18,603 nt of DNA from an uncultured Cellulosilyticum sp. (lineage in GTDB: Bacteria; Bacillota; Clostridia; Lachnospirales; Cellulosilyticaceae). Below, in pieces: positions 16,362 to 18,603 of the stretch; position 1 is the first letter of the stretch; each line of letters starts with the position of its first letter. The DNA lies in contig CAKVCL010000043.1 of NCBI GenBank assembly GCA_934725855.1, positions 1 to 18,603 of the forward strand, in the 5' to 3' direction. The notes beneath the pieces are model-generated. The model searched no databases, was not told the DNA's origin, and was given only the letters and a program-made list of their open reading frames with translations. The translations under genes and the position numbers were made by a program.

Positions 16362-16403
16362 TCCTTCTGGACTTAGGCCCTATGCAATTTCATAGAGCAA
16401 GGA
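16362..16403 (-). promoter_or_regulatory. Structured leader of rpsF that can mask the ribosome site
   Basis: On the minus strand, GCTCTATG and CAUAGGGC-type arms (16377-16398) make an 8-pair hairpin. Just outside it, TCCTT (16399-16403) can pair with AAGGA of the Shine-Dalgarno (16362-16366), leaving a one-sided loop CTAAGTCCAG. rpsF leaders in many bacteria carry an S6:S18-binding structure with a bulged CCG; here I see a similar plan but CCA, not CCG. Confidence 0.4.
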
Positions 16404-16422
16404 TTATTTGTTACAGTTTGTT

Positions 16423-16451
16423 ATTTTATCATATAAATCATAAAAATACAA
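16423..16451 (-). promoter_or_regulatory. Predicted promoter of the rpsF operon
   Basis: Minus strand TTGTAT (16446-16451), 17-base spacer, TAAAAT (16423-16428), giving a leader of about 65 bases. It separates the operon from the second ssb gene upstream. Confidence 0.55.
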
Positions 16452-16524
16452 GCCTTTTATCATCTATTTTTAATTTAATATCAGTAATTCGACTAATTTT
16501 ATCAAAATATAGTAACTTACTTTT

Positions 16525-16944
16525 CTAATAAGGCATTTCATCTTTATTAAAAGATAGATTTTGTAATGTGCTACTTGCAATCTCACTAGCTGCGTTATGA
16601 ATAATCACTTCTTCAGGAACTTGCTTGCTACCACTTGTAAAGTATTGCTCATCTACAATAACTTCCACTTTGGTATGCTTATTGTGCTCAGCATCTTCCC
16701 ATATGTCTTTATGCAAACTACCACTTACCACAACCATTCTCCCTTTTTTCAAGTACTTCTCTGCTAATTCTGCATCCTTATAAAAAGCAACAACATCAAT
16801 AAATTCTGCCTTTGCCTCATTATTTTTAAATTTTCTTTTACGCACTGCAAGTGTATAGGTTGCAATTGCCATTTCTTGTTTAGATTGTGCATAACGTACT
16901 TCAGGATCTCGTGTTAACCTACCCATTAAAATAACCTTATTCAT
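16525..16944 (-). CDS. Second single-stranded DNA-binding protein, with altered C-terminal tip
   Basis: 139 residues from the ATG at 16944. The first 110 residues align closely with the operon SSB (same MNKVILMGRLTRDPEVRY start, then AELAEKYLKKGRMVVVSGSL and KDIWED), so it is a paralogue. The C-terminal part is short, lacks the Pro/Ser linker and ends in NKDEMPY in place of the canonical DDDLPF, so partner binding may be reduced or changed. SsbB of Bacillus, a competence-linked paralogue, also lacks the full tip; the parallel is inference. GAGAGG precedes the ATG. A TTG start at 16974 is rejected because AGGAGG lies only one base before it. It lies between the DUF951 gene and rpsF. Confidence 0.93.
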   Translation of the reverse strand: MNKVILMGRLTRDPEVRYAQSKQEMAIATYTLAVRKRKFKNNEAKAEFIDVVAFYKDAELAEKYLKKGRMVVVSGSLHKDIWEDAEHNKHTKVEVIVDEQYFTSGSKQVPEEVIIHNAASEIASSTLQNLSFNKDEMPY

Positions 16945-16997
16945 AAAATGCGCCTCTCTTATTGGTATAAACAAGCCTCCTATTTAAGCATTTTATG
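16942..16997 (-). repeat. Inverted repeat enclosing the start of the second ssb gene
   Basis: Perfect 10-base arms CATAAAATGC (16942-16951) and GCATTTTATG (16988-16997), 36 bases apart. On the mRNA the 3' arm contains the ATG of the ssb paralogue and the loop contains both its GAGAGG ribosome site and a stronger AGGAGG with no properly spaced start. Confidence 0.6.
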
Positions 16998-17009
16998 ATT
17001 AGTTTATCT

Positions 17010-17204
17010 CTATTCTGCCTCAGCCCTACGGAGTACTTTCTTTACACTCTTCTCAAATTTTTCACGAGGAATCATAATTAAGTGCTTACAAGCTACGCAG
17101 CGCAATTTGAAGTCCGCTCCTACGCGAAGTACTTCCCATTCATTAGTACCGCATGGGTGCGGTTTCTTCATTTGCACTACATCTCCAACTTGATAATTCA
17201 TCAT
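17010..17204 (-). CDS. DUF951 (YyzM-like) small protein
   Basis: 64 residues; it opens [19 protein letters not shown] and continues to [15 protein letters not shown], which is the DUF951 signature. Cys18, Cys36 and Cys39 could bind a metal with a nearby His, but this is inference. The function of the family is unknown; it is commonly found close to rpsF/ssb or yyaF in Firmicutes, as here. Two adjacent ATGs (17204 and 17201) share the AGGAGGG site; the second has better spacing. A promoter lies at 17273-17301. The gene may be co-transcribed with the second ssb, 65 bases downstream. Confidence 0.9.
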   Translation of the reverse strand: MMNYQVGDVVQMKKPHPCGTNEWEVLRVGADFKLRCVACKHLIMIPREKFEKSVKKVLRRAEAE

Positions 17205-17272
17205 GTACCCTCCTATAATTTATAACCATATTTTTCTAAATGTATTCACTAAAAAAGTATATTTTACCTATC

Positions 17273-17301
17273 ATTATAATTGAGTTTTTAAACTGCTCCA
17301 A
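17273..17301 (-). promoter_or_regulatory. Predicted promoter of the DUF951 gene
   Basis: Minus strand TTGGAG (17296-17301), 17-base spacer, TATAAT (17273-17278) in the 122-base gap after the permease gene. No terminator for the permease gene is visible in the gap, so read-through is possible. Confidence 0.6.
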
Positions 17302-17326
17302 GCCATCTTATTGAATTTAAATAAAA

Positions 17327-18100
17327 TTAATAAAAAAATGTCTTAATACTTATCATAACAATCCCTAATATAACTAGTACAACTCCCATTGCACGATTTA
17401 GCGTTTCAGGAGAAGCAATATTTGCAAACCTCGCTGCAAGTCTTGCAAATATAAAAGTAAATATCATACACATCACAAGAACAAAATAATCTGGTACTCC
17501 TCCAATGGAGAAATGAGAAAGCGCTCCTGTTAATGCAGTAAAGCTCATAATAGATACACTTGTGCCTACTGCCGTCTTAAGTTCATAACCTAAAACACTG
17601 GTTAAAATCATAAGCATCATCATTCCTCCACCAGCACCTATAAAACCACATATACACCCTATTAAACTTCCACAGAAAATGGATTGGATTATTCTCACTT
17701 TCTGGCTTTTGTTTTCCATCATTTCTTTAGTAGTCATTACAGGTTTCGTAATAAATTTAATACCCATAAAAGTGGTAATAAATAATGAGAAATTTCCCAT
17801 CACGTTATTTTCTACATTAGCTGAAAGTATACTTCCTATAAATGTAAATAAAAGTACTGCCACCATCATTACTAGTCCATTTTTTATATCTAAATTCTTA
17901 TTCTTTCCATATGTATATGCCGACACTGCTGATGCTAAAACATCCGAAGCTAATGCAATTCCTATAGCCTGATAAGCAGATATTCCTAAACAAATAATAA
18001 GCATAGGTGAAATAACAGCAGCAGCTGACATTCCTGCTAATCCTGTTCCTAGTCCTGCACCAAATCCCGCCAATAAACATACCCCTATTTTTACAAGCAT
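17327..18100 (-). CDS. TauE/SafE (TSUP) family membrane permease
   Basis: 257 residues with about eight hydrophobic segments in two similar halves. The family repeats are visible as GFGAGLGTGLAGMSAAAVISP in the first half and CGFIGAGGGMMMLMILTSVLGYELKTAVGTS in the second. TSUP members export or import small organic or sulfur anions (sulfite, sulfoacetate, thiosulfate); the substrate cannot be told from the sequence and the neighbours give no hint. The ATG at 18100 follows GGAGGAAGGA. The gene lies between the tRNA cluster terminator and the DUF951 gene; no convincing promoter was found in 18101-18215. Confidence 0.9.
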   Translation of the reverse strand: MLVKIGVCLLAGFGAGLGTGLAGMSAAAVISPMLIICLGISAYQAIGIALASDVLASAVSAYTYGKNKNLDIKNGLVMMVAVLLFTFIGSILSANVENNVMGNFSLFITTFMGIKFITKPVMTTKEMMENKSQKVRIIQSIFCGSLIGCICGFIGAGGGMMMLMILTSVLGYELKTAVGTSVSIMSFTALTGALSHFSIGGVPDYFVLVMCMIFTFIFARLAARFANIASPETLNRAMGVVLVILGIVMISIKTFFY

Positions 18101-18215
18101 ATTCCTTCCTCCCTACTCATCTATTTCTTACTTAATTTCTATAATTTAGTTTAATAAATTGCAATGAATTCTTTATTAAGAAGTCATCAATTGTCTTTTT
18201 TGTTACAAGAATAAC

Positions 18216-18249
18216 AAAAAACTGCTAGAATATGTTCTAGCAGTTTTTT
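18216..18249 (-). terminator. Terminator of the tRNA cluster
   Basis: Perfect 15-base arms AAAAAACTGCTAGAA and TTCTAGCAGTTTTTT with a 4-base loop, directly after the last tRNA gene on the minus strand. Confidence 0.92.
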
Positions 18250-18250
18250 A

Positions 18251-18321
18251 AGGCGACAACCAGATTTGAACTGGTGATGAAGGTGTTGCAGACCTCTGCC
18301 TTACCACTTGGCTATGTCGCC
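18251..18321 (-). tRNA. tRNA-Cys (GCA), copy 2 in transcription order
   Basis: A full cloverleaf is visible on the minus strand: acceptor GGCGACA/TGTCGCC, anticodon loop CTGCAAC with GCA, T-arm CCAGTTCAAATCTGG, discriminator T. CCA is not encoded. The 70 bases 18252-18321 are identical to the copy at 18455-18524. Confidence 0.96.
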
Positions 18322-18370
18322 ATCTATTCAATTTCTTAATACTTATTATATAATTTATAATATAATAAAA

Positions 18371-18442
18371 CTCCCCGAGTAGGGTTCGAACCTACGACCC
18401 TCCGGTTAACAGCCGGATGCTCTGCCGCTGAGCTATCGAGGA
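18371..18442 (-). tRNA. tRNA-Asn (GTT)
   Basis: Minus-strand cloverleaf with acceptor TCCTCGA/TCGGGGA, anticodon loop CTGTTAA with GTT, T-arm GTAGGTTCGAACCCTAC and discriminator G. CCA is not encoded. Confidence 0.96.
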
Positions 18443-18453
18443 ATATTTCTAAA

Positions 18454-18524
18454 AGGCGACAACCAGATTTGAACTGGTGATGAAGGTGTTGCAGACCTCT
18501 GCCTTACCACTTGGCTATGTCGCC
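18454..18524 (-). tRNA. tRNA-Cys (GCA), copy 1 in transcription order
   Basis: Same cloverleaf as the copy at 18251-18321, identical throughout, with anticodon GCA, discriminator T and no encoded CCA. It lies between tRNA-Glu (3 bases) and tRNA-Asn (11 bases). Confidence 0.96.
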
Positions 18525-18527
18525 TTA

Positions 18528-18599
18528 TGACCCATACGGGAATCGAACCCGTGTTACCGCCGTGAAAGGGCGATGTCTTAACCGCTTGACCAATGGGCC
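18528..18599 (-). tRNA. tRNA-Glu (TTC)
   Basis: Minus-strand cloverleaf with acceptor GGCCCAT/ATGGGTC, anticodon loop CTTTCAC with TTC, T-arm ACGGGTTCGATTCCCGT and discriminator A. CCA is not encoded. It is the first gene of the cluster inside the window; more tRNA genes and the promoter may lie to the right. Confidence 0.95.
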
Positions 18600-18603
18600 T
18601 TAT

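Noticed and set aside
1..18603. CRISPR array, prophage, toxin-antitoxin or defence system
   Set aside because: No direct-repeat array, integrase, capsid, toxin or nuclease-type gene is visible on either strand; nearly every ORF is a recognisable core or small conserved gene.

Overview
The window looks like a chromosomal segment of an AT-rich, Gram-positive, fermentative anaerobe of the class Clostridia, most likely in or near the Lachnospirales. The base for this is the syntenic Firmicutes block rpsF-ssb-rpsR / yybS-gdpP-rplI-dnaB, the strictly anaerobic pyruvate formate-lyase pair, a CBS/DRTGG-type family II pyrophosphatase, MecA, TTG/GTG and strong AGGAGG-type start regions, and tRNA genes without encoded CCA. 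The genus call is inference only.

Layout. Bases 1-70 (minus strand) are the 5' end of a group II intron, apparently class IIC, running off the left edge and sitting directly behind the intrinsic terminator of a Bax-inhibitor-1 family membrane protein gene (172-876, minus). Next are purA (minus) and, divergently, a Mn-dependent inorganic pyrophosphatase with a regulatory insert. Two very small cysteine-containing proteins follow on the plus strand (DUF1858-like, DUF1540-like), then mecA (minus). The divergent mecA/pflB gap (about 430 bases) is rich in regulatory structure: tandem promoters, a perfect palindrome in the main pflB promoter spacer, and a hairpin at the predicted 5' end of the pflB mRNA. 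pflB and its activating enzyme gene pflA follow, then a MerR-like coiled-coil protein (minus).

From 10.1 to 18.1 kb everything is on the minus strand. It reads, in transcription order: a TauE/SafE-family permease, a DUF951 protein, a second single-stranded-DNA-binding protein, the rpsF-ssb-rpsR operon with its own promoter and terminator, then yybS-gdpP-rplI-dnaB with tight coupling. The right edge holds a tRNA cluster (Glu-Cys-Asn-Cys, minus strand) ending in a strong terminator.

How they work together: ribosomal proteins S6, S18 and L9 are co-arranged with replication proteins (SSB, DnaB) and with the c-di-AMP phosphodiesterase GdpP. PurA, the nucleotide-sensing pyrophosphatase and GdpP all touch adenine-nucleotide metabolism. 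PflB/PflA carry the fermentative flux from pyruvate to acetyl-CoA and formate. I found no CRISPR array, prophage, toxin-antitoxin or defence locus. The window is mostly core genome, and the interest lies in the intron at the left edge and in several regulatory structures, rather than in a new multi-gene system.
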